Source: Pseudoalteromonas sp. H105 (GTDB lineage: Bacteria > Pseudomonadota > Gammaproteobacteria > Enterobacterales > Alteromonadaceae). Taken from it: DNA of 64,000 nt. How positions within the stretch are numbered: the first letter of the stretch is position 1; the number at the start of each line of letters is the position of its first letter. The notes beneath the pieces were generated by a model. It had not been told where the DNA came from. It did no database searches and saw nothing but the letters and a program-made list of their open reading frames with translations. Shown piece after piece: positions 45,814-55,757 of the stretch. The translations under genes and the position numbers were made by a program. Location: NCBI RefSeq assembly GCF_001469215.1, contig NZ_LOFH01000001.1, positions 496,001-560,000 of the forward strand. Reading direction: 5' to 3'.

Positions 45814-47331
45814 ATGAAAAATATATTTAAAGCTTCTGCATTAACCCTAGCACTCGCAGTTAGTACGCAAGTAAATGCTGCTAAGTTTAAATTTTCGACA
45901 GAAATTGATAGTTCAGCGCAAACAGTTGTTGTGTTTTATAGTCAAGATGGCGAGAACTCACAATTTAAAACGGTTAATACGCAGCTAAACGAGCTCCTTG
46001 CTCACACTATTGAACTCAAGGATTATAAAGGTAAAGTCGGTGAAGTATTAGAGGTTATTGCCCCTAAAGGAAGCCAGCATGCACGTATCGTAATAGTCGG
46101 AACCGGCGAAAATAAAGCACTTGATAACGCAACAATCGCAAAACTCGGTGGCGATGTTCATGCTTACCTTTTAGCTAATAAAGTTGATTCAGCTAATATC
46201 ATCTTTGATGACGTGATAGGTGCTTCTGATAACGCAGAGCTTTCAGCAAACTTTGCTCATGGTGCTAATTTACGAGATCACCGTTTTGAGAAATATAAAA
46301 AAGAACCAAATACAGGCACTATCGATTATGTTATGGACGTTGCTGATACTACCAAATCCCGTTCACAATATTCAGTACTAGAAAGTATCCAAGAAGGTGT
46401 GTTCCTAGCGCGTGATTTAACCTCAGAAGTAGCCACTGAAATGACGCCTGTTGATTTTGCTAATGCAGCAAAAGAACTACAAAGTCTGGGCGTGAAAGTC
46501 ACAGTGTTAGGACCAAAAGAATTAAAGAAATTGGGTATGGGTGCACTAGAAGCTGTTGGTCGAGGTAGTCAACAAGGCGCACGATTAGTAGTGGCTCATT
46601 ACAAAGGTTCAAATGAGAGCCCTATTGCATTAGTTGGCAAAGGCATTACATTTGACTCAGGTGGTTATAGTATAAAAACAGGTGCATCAATTGCGAGAAT
46701 GAAATCTGATATGGCAGGCGCCGCCGCCGTATTAGGAACTGTTAAAGCAATGGCGTTAGCTAAGGCAGATAAAAATGTCGTTGCTGTCATGGGCATGGCT
46801 GCAAATATGGTTTCACAGTTTGCCGTTGCACCTGGTGATGTTGTTCGCACAGCTGAAGGCCTAAGCGTTGAAATTGTAAATACTGACGCGGAAGGTCGAT
46901 TAGTATTGAGTGATGCAATGTGGTATGCAAGAAAGCACTTCAGACCTGAGATAATGATTGATGTCGCAACACTAACAGGGTCTAAAATAAGAGCCGTTGG
47001 TAATGACTATGCAGCGGTATTCTCCGATGATGATACACTAGTATCTCAGCTTACATTTGCAGGTAAAGAGGTGAATGAAAATCTTTGGCGTCTTCCTTTA
47101 GGCTACAAAGATGCACTCAGCTCAGATATAGCTGATCTTAAAAACATTGGTTCTAGTGGCCCTGGTGCAACAACAGCTGCAAGCTTCCTAGAGCATTTTG
47201 CGGGTGAGACACGCTGGGTGCATATCGATATTGCTGGTAATGCGCTAGCAACAAAAGGCAAAGGTGAAATATCACCTGGCGGCACTGGCTTTGGTGTTCG
47301 TTTATTATCTGAATGGTTATTAAATAACTAA
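45814..47331 (+). CDS. Exported M17 leucyl aminopeptidase family protein
   Basis: M17 metallopeptidase with an unusual N-terminal signal peptide (MKNIFKASALTLALAVSTQVNA), so probably periplasmic or secreted, whereas the classical PepA is cytosolic. Catalytic residues are kept: GKGITFDSGGYSIK, MKSDMAGAA and NTDAEGRL at 356-363. The GGTGFGVRLL C-terminus is typical. A GTG two codons upstream is possible; the ATG at 45814 has GGTG before it (505 aa). A strong terminator follows. Confidence 0.9.
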   Translation: MKNIFKASALTLALAVSTQVNAAKFKFSTEIDSSAQTVVVFYSQDGENSQFKTVNTQLNELLAHTIELKDYKGKVGEVLEVIAPKGSQHARIVIVGTGENKALDNATIAKLGGDVHAYLLANKVDSANIIFDDVIGASDNAELSANFAHGANLRDHRFEKYKKEPNTGTIDYVMDVADTTKSRSQYSVLESIQEGVFLARDLTSEVATEMTPVDFANAAKELQSLGVKVTVLGPKELKKLGMGALEAVGRGSQQGARLVVAHYKGSNESPIALVGKGITFDSGGYSIKTGASIARMKSDMAGAAAVLGTVKAMALAKADKNVVAVMGMAANMVSQFAVAPGDVVRTAEGLSVEIVNTDAEGRLVLSDAMWYARKHFRPEIMIDVATLTGSKIRAVGNDYAAVFSDDDTLVSQLTFAGKEVNENLWRLPLGYKDALSSDIADLKNIGSSGPGATTAASFLEHFAGETRWVHIDIAGNALATKGKGEISPGGTGFGVRLLSEWLLNN

Positions 47332-47341
47332 TCAATCTTGT

Positions 47342-47378
47342 GCATGCATCAGACAATTAACTGATGCATGCTAATTTA
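47342..47378 (+). terminator. Terminator after the M17 peptidase gene
   Basis: GCATGCATCAG (47342-47352) and CTGATGCATGC (47361-47371) form a perfect 11-bp stem, followed by TAATTT. The T-run is short. Confidence 0.7.
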
Positions 47379-47459
47379 CGTACGTGTATTAAATAACTCC
47401 CCTGATTTACCTAACTACTTATTCCTGTAAACATTTACGCTTGATTGTGCTAATTTAAA

Positions 47460-48152
47460 ATGATGAATAATTACAATGCCAACGTAATGAATTTAGACTC
47501 AAAAGTGAAAATTACCGCCCCTTGTTCCCATAGCCTGTTTTTAGATGCAACTCACTTAAAAGGATGCTCTTTATCCGTACAAAAAAAAATATGGGCATTG
47601 GTTGAACGCTGTCAAGCATCAACTGCTTTCATTGATGTTGTTCCTGCCATGAATTCGTTGACAGTGTATTTAGTTCATTCTGATCACATTCGTTATTGGC
47701 AAACAACGCTATTGCAGTGGTGGAATACAACAGACATTCAAGAACATAAAGGAACTCACCATAAAATTGTGACTCGTTATGGTGGAGAATGTGGGCCCGA
47801 TCTTGAGTTTATTGCAAACTATCATGGCATTTCAGCAAGCAGCGTTATTGAACTACATATGAATGTCACTTATCTCGTTTTATTTTTAGGATTTCAACCT
47901 GGCTTTACATACTTGCATGGCTTACCTGCTGAGCTTCATACACCTCGTCGTTCTGAGCCTAGAGTAAAAGTACCAAAAGGCTCTGTGGCAATAGGTGCAG
48001 ATCAGACCAGTATATACCCTGCTGATTCACCTGGTGGATGGCATATAATTGGTCACACAAATTTTAGCTTATTTGATTGGCAAAATAATCCACCCTGTGC
48101 AATTGCACCCGGCGATACCCTGCAGTTTATATCTGAGGAGGCGTTGTTATGA
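47460..48152 (+). CDS. pxpB: 5-oxoprolinase subunit PxpB
   Basis: PxpB/KipI-type protein (230 aa), part of the ATP-dependent 5-oxoprolinase PxpABC. The family block FLGFQPGFTYLHGLPAELHTPRRSEPRVKVPKGSVAIGADQTSIYPADSPGGWHIIGHT is present. The next gene encodes PxpC and overlaps by 4 nt. No PxpA (LamB/YcsF) gene is nearby. The RBS is weak and a second ATG directly follows (47463). Confidence 0.9.
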   Translation: MMNNYNANVMNLDSKVKITAPCSHSLFLDATHLKGCSLSVQKKIWALVERCQASTAFIDVVPAMNSLTVYLVHSDHIRYWQTTLLQWWNTTDIQEHKGTHHKIVTRYGGECGPDLEFIANYHGISASSVIELHMNVTYLVLFLGFQPGFTYLHGLPAELHTPRRSEPRVKVPKGSVAIGADQTSIYPADSPGGWHIIGHTNFSLFDWQNNPPCAIAPGDTLQFISEEALL

Positions 48153-49090
48153 TTGAGGTATTGAAACCGGGATTACTGATGAGTATTCAAGACCTGGGGC
48201 GATTTGGTTTTCGACATTTAGGTGTCGCTCAATCAGGAGCCTTGGATACGTGTGCAATGCAATTAGCAAACGCATTATTGGAAAACAATAAAAATGATGC
48301 CGTCATTGAGATTACACTTGGTCTTGGCAAATTGCGATTTACATGCAACACGGTGATCGCTTTAGTAGGCACTGATATGAATACTCAATTAGATGACATT
48401 CCAATCTACCCAGGCTGGACATACCCTGTTAAGCAGGGCCAAATCTTATCGTTCAAAGCCGCTAAAAATGGCCTGAGAGGCTATCTTGCTGTGAAAGGAG
48501 GAATCTTGTGTGAACCCGTTATGGGTTCTTGTGCTACCGACTTAGCGGCAGGTTTTGGCGGAGCAACAGGCTTTTCACTCAAAGAAGGTGATCTGATCAA
48601 AGTAAAACCGTATGATAACCCGTGGCCAAAACGAGGTGCCATACTACCACCAAAGCGCCACGTAATTCGTATTCATCCTAGCATTCATGCTGACTTATTG
48701 ACTTCACAGACCTTGCATTCATTTTGTGCAACTCAATGGTATGTTAAGCCACAAAGTAACCGGATGGGAGTGAGACTTTCAAATGAAAACACAACATTGG
48801 CACACAGTCATTCCCTGCCCTCACTTGCAGTAAGCCCAGGCTCTATTCAATTGCCACCCAACGGAGATCCGATTGTGTTGCTTAATGATGCACAAACAAC
48901 CGGGGGATACCCCTTGCTTGGCACTGTAATTAGCGCCGATTTATTTCATTTTGCTCAACTAAAGCCTGGCGACACAGTCAGCTTTGAATACGTCAATAAA
49001 CAGATTGCCGAACACGCGCAAAAAAAAATTGATGCTCATTTTGCACAGCTTTCAATCGTAATGAATAACAGAGGCCGCTCTCTACCCTAG
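48149..49090 (+). CDS. pxpC: 5-oxoprolinase subunit PxpC
   Basis: PxpC/KipA-type protein (313 aa), the partner of PxpB. The opening IEVLKPGLLMSIQDLGRFGFRHLGVAQSGALD and the segment GYLAVKGGI, then QSNRMGVRLS and LNDAQTTGGYPLLGTV, identify it. GAGGAGG precedes the ATG, which overlaps the pxpB stop (ATGA). The pair probably converts 5-oxoproline to glutamate together with a PxpA encoded elsewhere. A small GC hairpin (49104-49118) follows without a T-run. Confidence 0.9.
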   Translation: MIEVLKPGLLMSIQDLGRFGFRHLGVAQSGALDTCAMQLANALLENNKNDAVIEITLGLGKLRFTCNTVIALVGTDMNTQLDDIPIYPGWTYPVKQGQILSFKAAKNGLRGYLAVKGGILCEPVMGSCATDLAAGFGGATGFSLKEGDLIKVKPYDNPWPKRGAILPPKRHVIRIHPSIHADLLTSQTLHSFCATQWYVKPQSNRMGVRLSNENTTLAHSHSLPSLAVSPGSIQLPPNGDPIVLLNDAQTTGGYPLLGTVISADLFHFAQLKPGDTVSFEYVNKQIAEHAQKKIDAHFAQLSIVMNNRGRSLP

Positions 49091-49366
49091 CATTCATTTT
49101 TACGCACCTTCGTGGTGCAACTGAAAGCTCGGAGGTTATAATCACATCTACTTAGTAAGCTTTACGTGAATAGAAATTAGAGCTTTATAGCCTTCACGCC
49201 ACACCATCTCACCTTTATAGTGCAACACTGATTATATTGGTGCATAAATTATTCTGAAAATATTGTAAAACCTATGTGACTTAGTTAATTATTTCTGATA
49301 AAACAAAGGTTCGCGTTATTAATAAATCTGTTTAAAGCGCACACATGATAGGAATGAGGAGTTACT

Positions 49367-51034
49367 ATGTGTTCAATTTTTGGTGTCTTAGACATTAAGT
49401 CTGATGCATCTCAATTGCGAAGCCAAGCAATTGAAATGTCAAAATTATTACGTCATCGCGGACCAGATTGGTCTGGCGTGTATTCATCTGAAAAAGCTAT
49501 TTTAGTACACGAGCGATTAGCCATTGTTGGTGTAACCAGTGGCGCACAGCCATTATATAACCCAGAAAAAACAAATATTCTTGCTGTAAATGGTGAAATA
49601 TATAACCATAAAGAACTTGCCGCTAATTTGAAGAGTGACTTTACTTTTCAAACGCAATCAGATTGCGAAGTAATACTGGCGCTTTATAAAGAGAAAGGCC
49701 CTGAGTTTTTGGATGAACTTAATGGTATATTCGCATTTTGTTTATATGATGAAGAAAATGATGCATACCTTATCGGTCGTGACCATATTGGTATAATCCC
49801 GCTTTATACAGGCCATGATGAACACGGCAATTTCTATGTTGCTTCTGAATTAAAAGCGCTTTCACCGATATGTAAACATATCGAAGAATTCCCTCCTGGG
49901 CATTACCTCTATAGTAAAGACGGTGAGCTTCGCCCTTATTATGCTAGAGATTGGCAACATTTTGACGCCGTAAAAAACAATGATGCAAAAGCTGAGGATG
50001 TAAAAGATGCTCTCGAGGCTGCTGTTAAACGCCAATTAATGTGTGATGTGCCCTATGGAGTTTTACTTTCAGGTGGCCTAGATTCATCAGTCATTTCAGC
50101 AATTACACAACGTTTTGCTGCAAAACGAATTGAAGATAATGACGAAAGTGATGCATGGTGGCCTAAATTGCATTCATTTTCAGTGGGACTTGAGGGTTCA
50201 CCTGATTTAGCCGCAGCACAAAAAGTCGCTGATATGATTGGCACCGTTCATCACCCAATACACTTTACAATACAAGAAGGGATTGATGCCCTAAAAGAAG
50301 TGATTTACCACATAGAAACGTATGATGTAACAACCATTCGTGCTTCAACACCCATGTATCTAATGGCTCGACAGATCAAAGCTATGGGAATAAAAATGGT
50401 GCTCTCTGGTGAAGGTGCTGATGAACTCTTTGGGGGTTACTTATACTTCCATAAAGCACCAAATGCACAAGAGTTCCATGAGGAGCTCAATCGAAAAGTA
50501 TCGAAATTACATATGTTCGATTGTTTACGAGCAAACAAATCTATGGCTGCGTGGGGAGTTGAAGCACGGGTGCCATTCTTAGATAAAGACTTTGTAGATG
50601 TGGCCATGCGAATTAACCCAGAAGCAAAAATGTGTAAAGACAGTAAAATAGAGAAGCATATTTTACGAGCTGGGTTTGAAGGGTATTTACCAGATGAAGT
50701 GTTGTGGCGTCAAAAAGAACAGTTTTCTGACGGGGTTGGTTATAACTGGATTGACACACTTAAAGAATATGTGTGCAAACAAGTGAGCGATCAAGACCTT
50801 GCAAATGCAAAGTTCAAATACCCAATCAATACACCGGACTCAAAAGAAGCGTACTTTTATCGTACTATTTTTGAATCACATTTCCCGGGGGATGCTGCGG
50901 CTAAATGCGTTCCTCATGGGAAGTCAGTCGCTTGTTCAACACCTGAAGCGCTGGCATGGGATACATCATTTCAAAACAATGCTGATCCCTCAGGACGAGC
51001 TGCCGGAATTCACAACGATGCTTATAAAAAATAA
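49367..51034 (+). CDS. asnB: Asparagine synthetase B (glutamine-hydrolysing)
   Basis: Makes asparagine from aspartate, glutamine and ATP. The first residue after Met is the nucleophilic Cys2 (MCSIFGVLD) of the class II amidotransferase domain (~1-190). The synthetase domain begins with the PPi loop YGVLLSGGLDSSVISAI and includes LSGEGADELFGGYLYFHKAP. The 555-aa length matches E. coli AsnB. GAGGAG precedes the ATG. The 276-bp gap upstream contains no gene I can see. Confidence 0.96.
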   Translation: MCSIFGVLDIKSDASQLRSQAIEMSKLLRHRGPDWSGVYSSEKAILVHERLAIVGVTSGAQPLYNPEKTNILAVNGEIYNHKELAANLKSDFTFQTQSDCEVILALYKEKGPEFLDELNGIFAFCLYDEENDAYLIGRDHIGIIPLYTGHDEHGNFYVASELKALSPICKHIEEFPPGHYLYSKDGELRPYYARDWQHFDAVKNNDAKAEDVKDALEAAVKRQLMCDVPYGVLLSGGLDSSVISAITQRFAAKRIEDNDESDAWWPKLHSFSVGLEGSPDLAAAQKVADMIGTVHHPIHFTIQEGIDALKEVIYHIETYDVTTIRASTPMYLMARQIKAMGIKMVLSGEGADELFGGYLYFHKAPNAQEFHEELNRKVSKLHMFDCLRANKSMAAWGVEARVPFLDKDFVDVAMRINPEAKMCKDSKIEKHILRAGFEGYLPDEVLWRQKEQFSDGVGYNWIDTLKEYVCKQVSDQDLANAKFKYPINTPDSKEAYFYRTIFESHFPGDAAAKCVPHGKSVACSTPEALAWDTSFQNNADPSGRAAGIHNDAYKK

Positions 51035-51052
51035 GTATTAAACCATTGTTTA

Positions 51053-51097
51053 GCTTAAAGGCTGTGCGTAACCTTATACAGTCTTTAAGCATTTTCT
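51053..51097 (+). terminator. Terminator of asnB
   Basis: GCTTAAAGGCTGT (51053-51065) pairs over 13 positions with ACAGTCTTTAAGC (51078-51090), including one G-T pair, and is followed by ATTTTCTATT. The gap on to 51456 is AT-rich with no gene seen. Confidence 0.8.
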
Positions 51098-51456
51098 ATT
51101 ATTCCCCTTACCTATATCACTCTTCCCTAGTCGTTTTAATACGTCACTCATTAATAAAAACCGCATTGTATAGATAAAATTAGTCACTATACAAACAAAA
51201 TTAGGGCGGACAATTTTGTACTTATTCAAACAATAATTAACTATCAACAATGACAACTTTAACCCATTCATGTAACCTAGTTGCGTATAAACAAAGATAA
51301 ATAATGGTTTTAGGGTTAAATTATTTACATTGATGTTTCAGCTTCTACACTTAGTCTAATTCGTTCTTCTCAATCAATAGTTCGTATACTAATTAAAATC
51401 AAAGAAAACTGCTTAATTTAGCTCTAAACAAATAAAATTAAACAAACGAGGTTTTC

Positions 51457-53031
51457 ATGAGTGATAATCATGACAAATATAGCATTGATAACACTGACTA
51501 CACGGTAGGCCAGGATAATGTACAAAAATGGGGGTTTGATGTTCATAATCCAGTTTTTGGAACAAGCGCAGGTTTAATATTAATATTTTTAATCGCGGTA
51601 TTAGTCAGTGACCCACAAACAGCAAAAGCAACTTTGGATGGTATAAAGTTCGATATAATTAATCACTTTGATAGCTTTTTAATGTGGTCTGCCAATATAT
51701 TTCTATTATTCTGTATTGGGTTAATACTCTCTCCTTATGGTAAAATTCGACTCGGTGGCGTCAATGCTCGTCCAACTCACTCTCGCTTATCGTGGATGGC
51801 TATGTTATTTGCGGCGGGTATGGGAATAGGCCTAATGTTTTGGGGAGTCGCTGAGCCTGTAGCCTATTATACTGGGTGGTATGAAACACCTTTAAACGCG
51901 ACACCGAACACTCCTGAAGCTGCCAAGCTTGCCATGGGTGCAACCATGTTTCATTGGGGGCTTCACCCATGGGCGATTTACGCTGTAGTTGCATTATCAC
52001 TCGCCTTTTTTACTTACAATAAAGGATTACCACTTTCTATTAGGTCTATTTTCTACCCGATACTAGGAGATAGAACATGGGGCTGGCCTGGTCATATCAT
52101 AGACATTTTAGCTGTTTTAGCGACCCTATTTGGTCTGGCAACATCGCTTGGGCTGGGTGCACAACAAGCATCAGCGGGTATTAATCATGTATTTGGCATG
52201 GAGTCCGGTGTGGGCTTACAAATACTCGTGATTGCTGTTGTCACACTTCTCGCTATCATTTCTGTAGTCCGTGGTATTGACGGTGGTGTAAAACTACTCA
52301 GTAATATTAATATGCTCATCGCATTTATTTTAATGACATTTGTGTGCCTTGTTGGCTTTGCGGCAGCCGTGGGCAATATTCCAACTACGGTGATGGGCTA
52401 TGTTGAAAATATCATTCCATTGAGTAACCCTCATGGGCGTGAAGATGAAACATGGATGCATGGTTGGACTGTATTTTATTGGGCTTGGTGGATATCTTGG
52501 TCACCGTTTGTTGGTATGTTTATCGCGCGTGTATCTGAAGGACGTACTATCAGAGAGTTTTTGATTGCCGTATTATTGATCCCAACGTTGGTCACCATTT
52601 TATGGATGTCTATATATGGCGGGATCGCCATTGATCAAGTTGTCTCTGGAGTGGGTAAACTTGGTACTGACGGTTTAACGCAAGTACCGCTAGCCATGTT
52701 TGAGATGTTTGATCAACTTCCGTTTGCCAAGTTATTGTCATTTACTGCCGTTGTTCTTGTACTGGTATTTTTTATTACCTCATCAGACTCAGGTTCATTA
52801 GTTATAGACTCAATTACAGCCGGTGGTAAAGTTGATGCACCAGTACCGCAGCGAATTTTTTGGGCATCCGTTGAAGGTGCCATTGCAGCGACTTTACTCT
52901 GGGTGGGAGGCACTCAAGCAATGGAGGCTTTACAAGCCGGTGCTGTCTCAACCGGGCTACCCTTTACCGTTGTATTGCTATTGATGTGTGTCAGCTTACT
53001 CATGGGTTTAAAGACTGAACCGAGAAGCTAA
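51457..53031 (+). CDS. BCCT-family betaine/choline/carnitine-type transporter
   Basis: Twelve hydrophobic segments and the family's signature blocks: GMGIGLMFWGVAEPVAYY (glycine-rich stretch and substrate box) and WWISWSPFVGMFIARVSEGRTIREF. At 524 aa it resembles BetT/BetP. The substrate could be glycine betaine, choline or DMSP; it cannot be decided here. GMGIG is the form found in sodium-coupled members, unlike CaiT. GAGG precedes the ATG. A bidirectional terminator separates it from the exonuclease gene. Confidence 0.92.
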   Translation: MSDNHDKYSIDNTDYTVGQDNVQKWGFDVHNPVFGTSAGLILIFLIAVLVSDPQTAKATLDGIKFDIINHFDSFLMWSANIFLLFCIGLILSPYGKIRLGGVNARPTHSRLSWMAMLFAAGMGIGLMFWGVAEPVAYYTGWYETPLNATPNTPEAAKLAMGATMFHWGLHPWAIYAVVALSLAFFTYNKGLPLSIRSIFYPILGDRTWGWPGHIIDILAVLATLFGLATSLGLGAQQASAGINHVFGMESGVGLQILVIAVVTLLAIISVVRGIDGGVKLLSNINMLIAFILMTFVCLVGFAAAVGNIPTTVMGYVENIIPLSNPHGREDETWMHGWTVFYWAWWISWSPFVGMFIARVSEGRTIREFLIAVLLIPTLVTILWMSIYGGIAIDQVVSGVGKLGTDGLTQVPLAMFEMFDQLPFAKLLSFTAVVLVLVFFITSSDSGSLVIDSITAGGKVDAPVPQRIFWASVEGAIAATLLWVGGTQAMEALQAGAVSTGLPFTVVLLLMCVSLLMGLKTEPRS

Positions 53032-53042
53032 ATAGTCACTTT

Positions 53043-53072
53043 ATAAAACGCCGCAATGCTTGCGGCGTTTTA
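53043..53072. terminator. Bidirectional terminator after the BCCT gene
   Basis: ATAAAACGCCGCAA, loop TGC, TTGCGGCGTTTTAT. It is strong in both directions and overlaps the stop codon of the convergent exonuclease gene. Confidence 0.92.
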
Positions 53073-53759
53073 TATCCATAAATCACTTAGCGGTGTATCA
53101 GGGCGATAGTGATAAGCTAGCTGAGCTTGTAATAATTCTGCTGTAGCCAATGCATCAGTTAATGCATTGTGGTTGTTATAGGCTGGTAATCCATACCGTG
53201 AACGTGTATCTGCTAATCTGACTGAGTCAAGCTTACTATTTAAAACGCGTCCAATTAACCCTTGCCGTGCTTTCAATGCACGTTTTTCAAGCTCCATCGT
53301 ATCAATCACTGCAAATTCAATCCCTTCATTTAAACGTTCCTTTAACGCATGATAAAGGAAGTGACGCTCAATAGCTGCAAAGTGAACCACAATGACTTTA
53401 CCCGACAAGGCTGACAACAACGGGGTTATAATTTCTGAGAAATCAGGGGCCTGATTAACCTCGGAGTGTGTAATTCCATGTATCACGATTGAATCTTCCG
53501 CTAACATTTGTCTTGGGTTTACTAACCACTGTTGACTGTTGCGGTATCGAATGCGCTGTGTGTTAAACGGCACCAGCCCAACACTGACAATGTCGTTGTT
53601 TAAATAATTTAGACCCGTCGTCTCAAAATCAAGGGCGACCAGTGGAACTTCACCTATTGGCATTGCAGGGTTATCTATAGCACACTGATAAAATTCACAA
53701 ATAGGCTTTGCTTTACATTGATCACGTAACTGGCGGTAACGGTTTGGCCAACTTAACAT
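53070..53759 (-). CDS. DnaQ-like 3'-5' exonuclease (DEDDh)
   Basis: Exonuclease fold of 229 aa: ExoI motif VALDFETTG (residues ~42-50), ExoII region VIVVHFAAIERHFL, and ExoIII HNALTDALATAELL with the DEDDh His. It is not clearly the Pol III epsilon subunit, and the nucleic-acid target is unknown. AGGGAC precedes the ATG, 13 nt after the upstream CBS/nucleotidyltransferase gene, a pairing that is common in gammaproteobacteria. Confidence 0.88.
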   Translation of the reverse strand: MLSWPNRYRQLRDQCKAKPICEFYQCAIDNPAMPIGEVPLVALDFETTGLNYLNNDIVSVGLVPFNTQRIRYRNSQQWLVNPRQMLAEDSIVIHGITHSEVNQAPDFSEIITPLLSALSGKVIVVHFAAIERHFLYHALKERLNEGIEFAVIDTMELEKRALKARQGLIGRVLNSKLDSVRLADTRSRYGLPAYNNHNALTDALATAELLQAQLAYHYRPDTPLSDLWI

Positions 53760-53772
53760 TCAGCGTCCCTGA

Positions 53773-55671
53773 CTATTTGATTGATGTATTAGTAGAATAC
53801 TTAAACTTAAGAAAATTCTGTGCTTTATCCAAAATAGCAAAGGCTTCTTTTAGATTTCGTTGCTCAAAGGGAGAAAGTAAATGGGGCTCCAAATCATTAT
53901 CAGGTTGCTCATTGAGTTGCTCTATTTGCCACGCTTGATGCCGAATACGGATCATGGCTATATATTCAAGGGCATCCCTTAAATCTTGTGCTTTACCTTC
54001 TGGGAGCAATTTTGCCTCGATAATGTCTTCGAGCCGTTCAAATGAATTTTGCTTTCTAGACCCAACTGCCAATGCATGAACACGTATGACATCAGAAAGA
54101 GGTGCCGTGCCTCGCCGCTTTAAATTCATCGAACGTTTATGCTGGCCGTTGTGCTCCAACACAAACCCCTTAAAGAAACCAAGTGGCGGTGTTCTATTAC
54201 GTGCGTTATGTGCCATATTCACTAAAAAGCGTTTATTTTTGCGCCCTGCTTGTGAAATAAAGCGTTTTAAATCATCTGCCCATTTTACTTTCCCGTATAC
54301 ACCATCTAAATCAAAGAAAATTGAACTATGAAGTAACGCGTGAGGTTTAGGCTCTTCGATCCATTGAGCGAACTGAGACTGCCACTGTGCTTTTGTTAAA
54401 CGCCACTTTTTAAACGACGCCATGATTTCACCATCACAGTAGCTATAGCCGCATTGGGCCAATCCATCACAAACATAATCAGCGAGCTGTTGAAAGTAGT
54501 CATTATGTAGTGTTTCATTAAAGCTATTGTCGAGAATAATGGCATTGTCTTGATCTGTTACGATGAGTTGTTCATCACGAGCCATAGAACCTAAGGCAAT
54601 AAAGCAGTAAGGAATAGGGGGTGGACCAAACTTTTCTTCAGCCAAGGCCAACAACCGCTGTTTAAATGTCCGCCCTATTACAGCCATAGCTGTACCAATC
54701 ATATGTGAATTTGCATCCTCATTCACCATACGAGCAAAAACATTAGGTAGTTGGCGTGCGTAGTACGCTAAGTCTTCGACCGATTGTTGAGCAAGGATTC
54801 CACGTACGAGCAGAAGGCTGCTCTGTGATTCATAACGTAAAATATCTGATAATGAAATAACCCCAATAGGTTTTTTCTTTACCACAACGGGCAGGTGATG
54901 AATATTATCGCGCAGCATTGCCAATACGGCCTCAAATACGTAGGCATTACTATCAAGGAGAATCAAATCAGTTTGCATAATTGATTGAGCTGTTAAGGAA
55001 AAGCATTTACCTTGTGCGATGACTTTGGTACGTAAATCTTTATCTGTAATGATCCCAACAACTTGACCATCATCATCTTCAGGGTCTTCACTGATGGGCA
55101 TATCACTGTCAGTTACTAATACCGAGGATACGGATTCACGTGTCATAATTTGCGCGACGGTTTGAATACTGGCCTCTTTGGCTACAATCACTGCATCCCG
55201 ATGAAGCAGTGTCTTAACTTTTGCCGTTGTTAAATCATTGCTATCAGCCTGCTCTACGATAGCTTGATGTAATCTTACCGTACCATTTGCCTCAAAAAAA
55301 TCAGCAAACACTTCATACTTGTCGCAATACTGATTAAAAACTGACACATTAATACAATACACAAGCGTATCTTCCAGCGCTTTTGCAGGATAGCGGACTT
55401 TGCGATTCATCAATAAGCCCATCTGACCAAATATCCCACCTAGGGTAAGACGGTTATATAAGTCACCATCACGTCGGTAAATTTCTACTGACCCACTGCG
55501 AACAACGTATAAGTCACTAATATCATCACCCAAATTTAAGATAGGACTTCCTGAGCGGTAATACGCTACTTCTATCTCGGATGAGAGTGTATTCAATGCA
55601 TTGTCGGGTAATTCATCAAATGGCGCATGCTCACTAAGGAATGAGGCTATATCAACATGTTCGGCTTGCAT
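53773..55671 (-). CDS. cNMP-binding/CBS/DUF294 nucleotidyltransferase-like protein
   Basis: Multidomain signalling protein (632 aa): cyclic-nucleotide-binding fold ~15-130, a CBS pair ~155-285, a DUF294 nucleotidyltransferase domain with GSMARDEQLIVTDQDNAII (near residue 360), and a DUF294_C tail. The NTase keeps G-S and D-Q-D, so catalysis (perhaps on a protein or nucleotide) is possible but unproved. AGGAT precedes the ATG. It is followed after 13 nt by the exonuclease gene. Confidence 0.9.
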   Translation of the reverse strand: MQAEHVDIASFLSEHAPFDELPDNALNTLSSEIEVAYYRSGSPILNLGDDISDLYVVRSGSVEIYRRDGDLYNRLTLGGIFGQMGLLMNRKVRYPAKALEDTLVYCINVSVFNQYCDKYEVFADFFEANGTVRLHQAIVEQADSNDLTTAKVKTLLHRDAVIVAKEASIQTVAQIMTRESVSSVLVTDSDMPISEDPEDDDGQVVGIITDKDLRTKVIAQGKCFSLTAQSIMQTDLILLDSNAYVFEAVLAMLRDNIHHLPVVVKKKPIGVISLSDILRYESQSSLLLVRGILAQQSVEDLAYYARQLPNVFARMVNEDANSHMIGTAMAVIGRTFKQRLLALAEEKFGPPPIPYCFIALGSMARDEQLIVTDQDNAIILDNSFNETLHNDYFQQLADYVCDGLAQCGYSYCDGEIMASFKKWRLTKAQWQSQFAQWIEEPKPHALLHSSIFFDLDGVYGKVKWADDLKRFISQAGRKNKRFLVNMAHNARNRTPPLGFFKGFVLEHNGQHKRSMNLKRRGTAPLSDVIRVHALAVGSRKQNSFERLEDIIEAKLLPEGKAQDLRDALEYIAMIRIRHQAWQIEQLNEQPDNDLEPHLLSPFEQRNLKEAFAILDKAQNFLKFKYSTNTSIK

Positions 55672-55712
55672 AAGCAGATCCTAATTAACACTTTATGCTT
55701 ATTGTGAGCATA

Positions 55713-55741
55713 AACGGCTATTTTTACAAAAAATAGCCGTT
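55713..55741 (-). terminator. Terminator after the RND genes
   Basis: AACGGCTATTTTT and AAAAATAGCCGTT form a 13-bp stem with loop ACA. On the minus strand it ends the RND operon. A second inverted repeat, TTATGC / GCATAA (55693-55713), adjoins it. Confidence 0.8.
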
Positions 55742-55757
55742 ATTAATAACTTAGTGC

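Noticed and set aside
49219-49245. Possible NtrC-like TGCA..TGGTGCA site before asnB
   Set aside because: The spacing of the arms does not fit the NtrC consensus and one arm is imperfect.
51457-53031. BCCT transporter as a DMSP carrier serving acuRI
   Set aside because: Family substrates include DMSP, but the gene is 30 kb away and nothing in the sequence decides the substrate.
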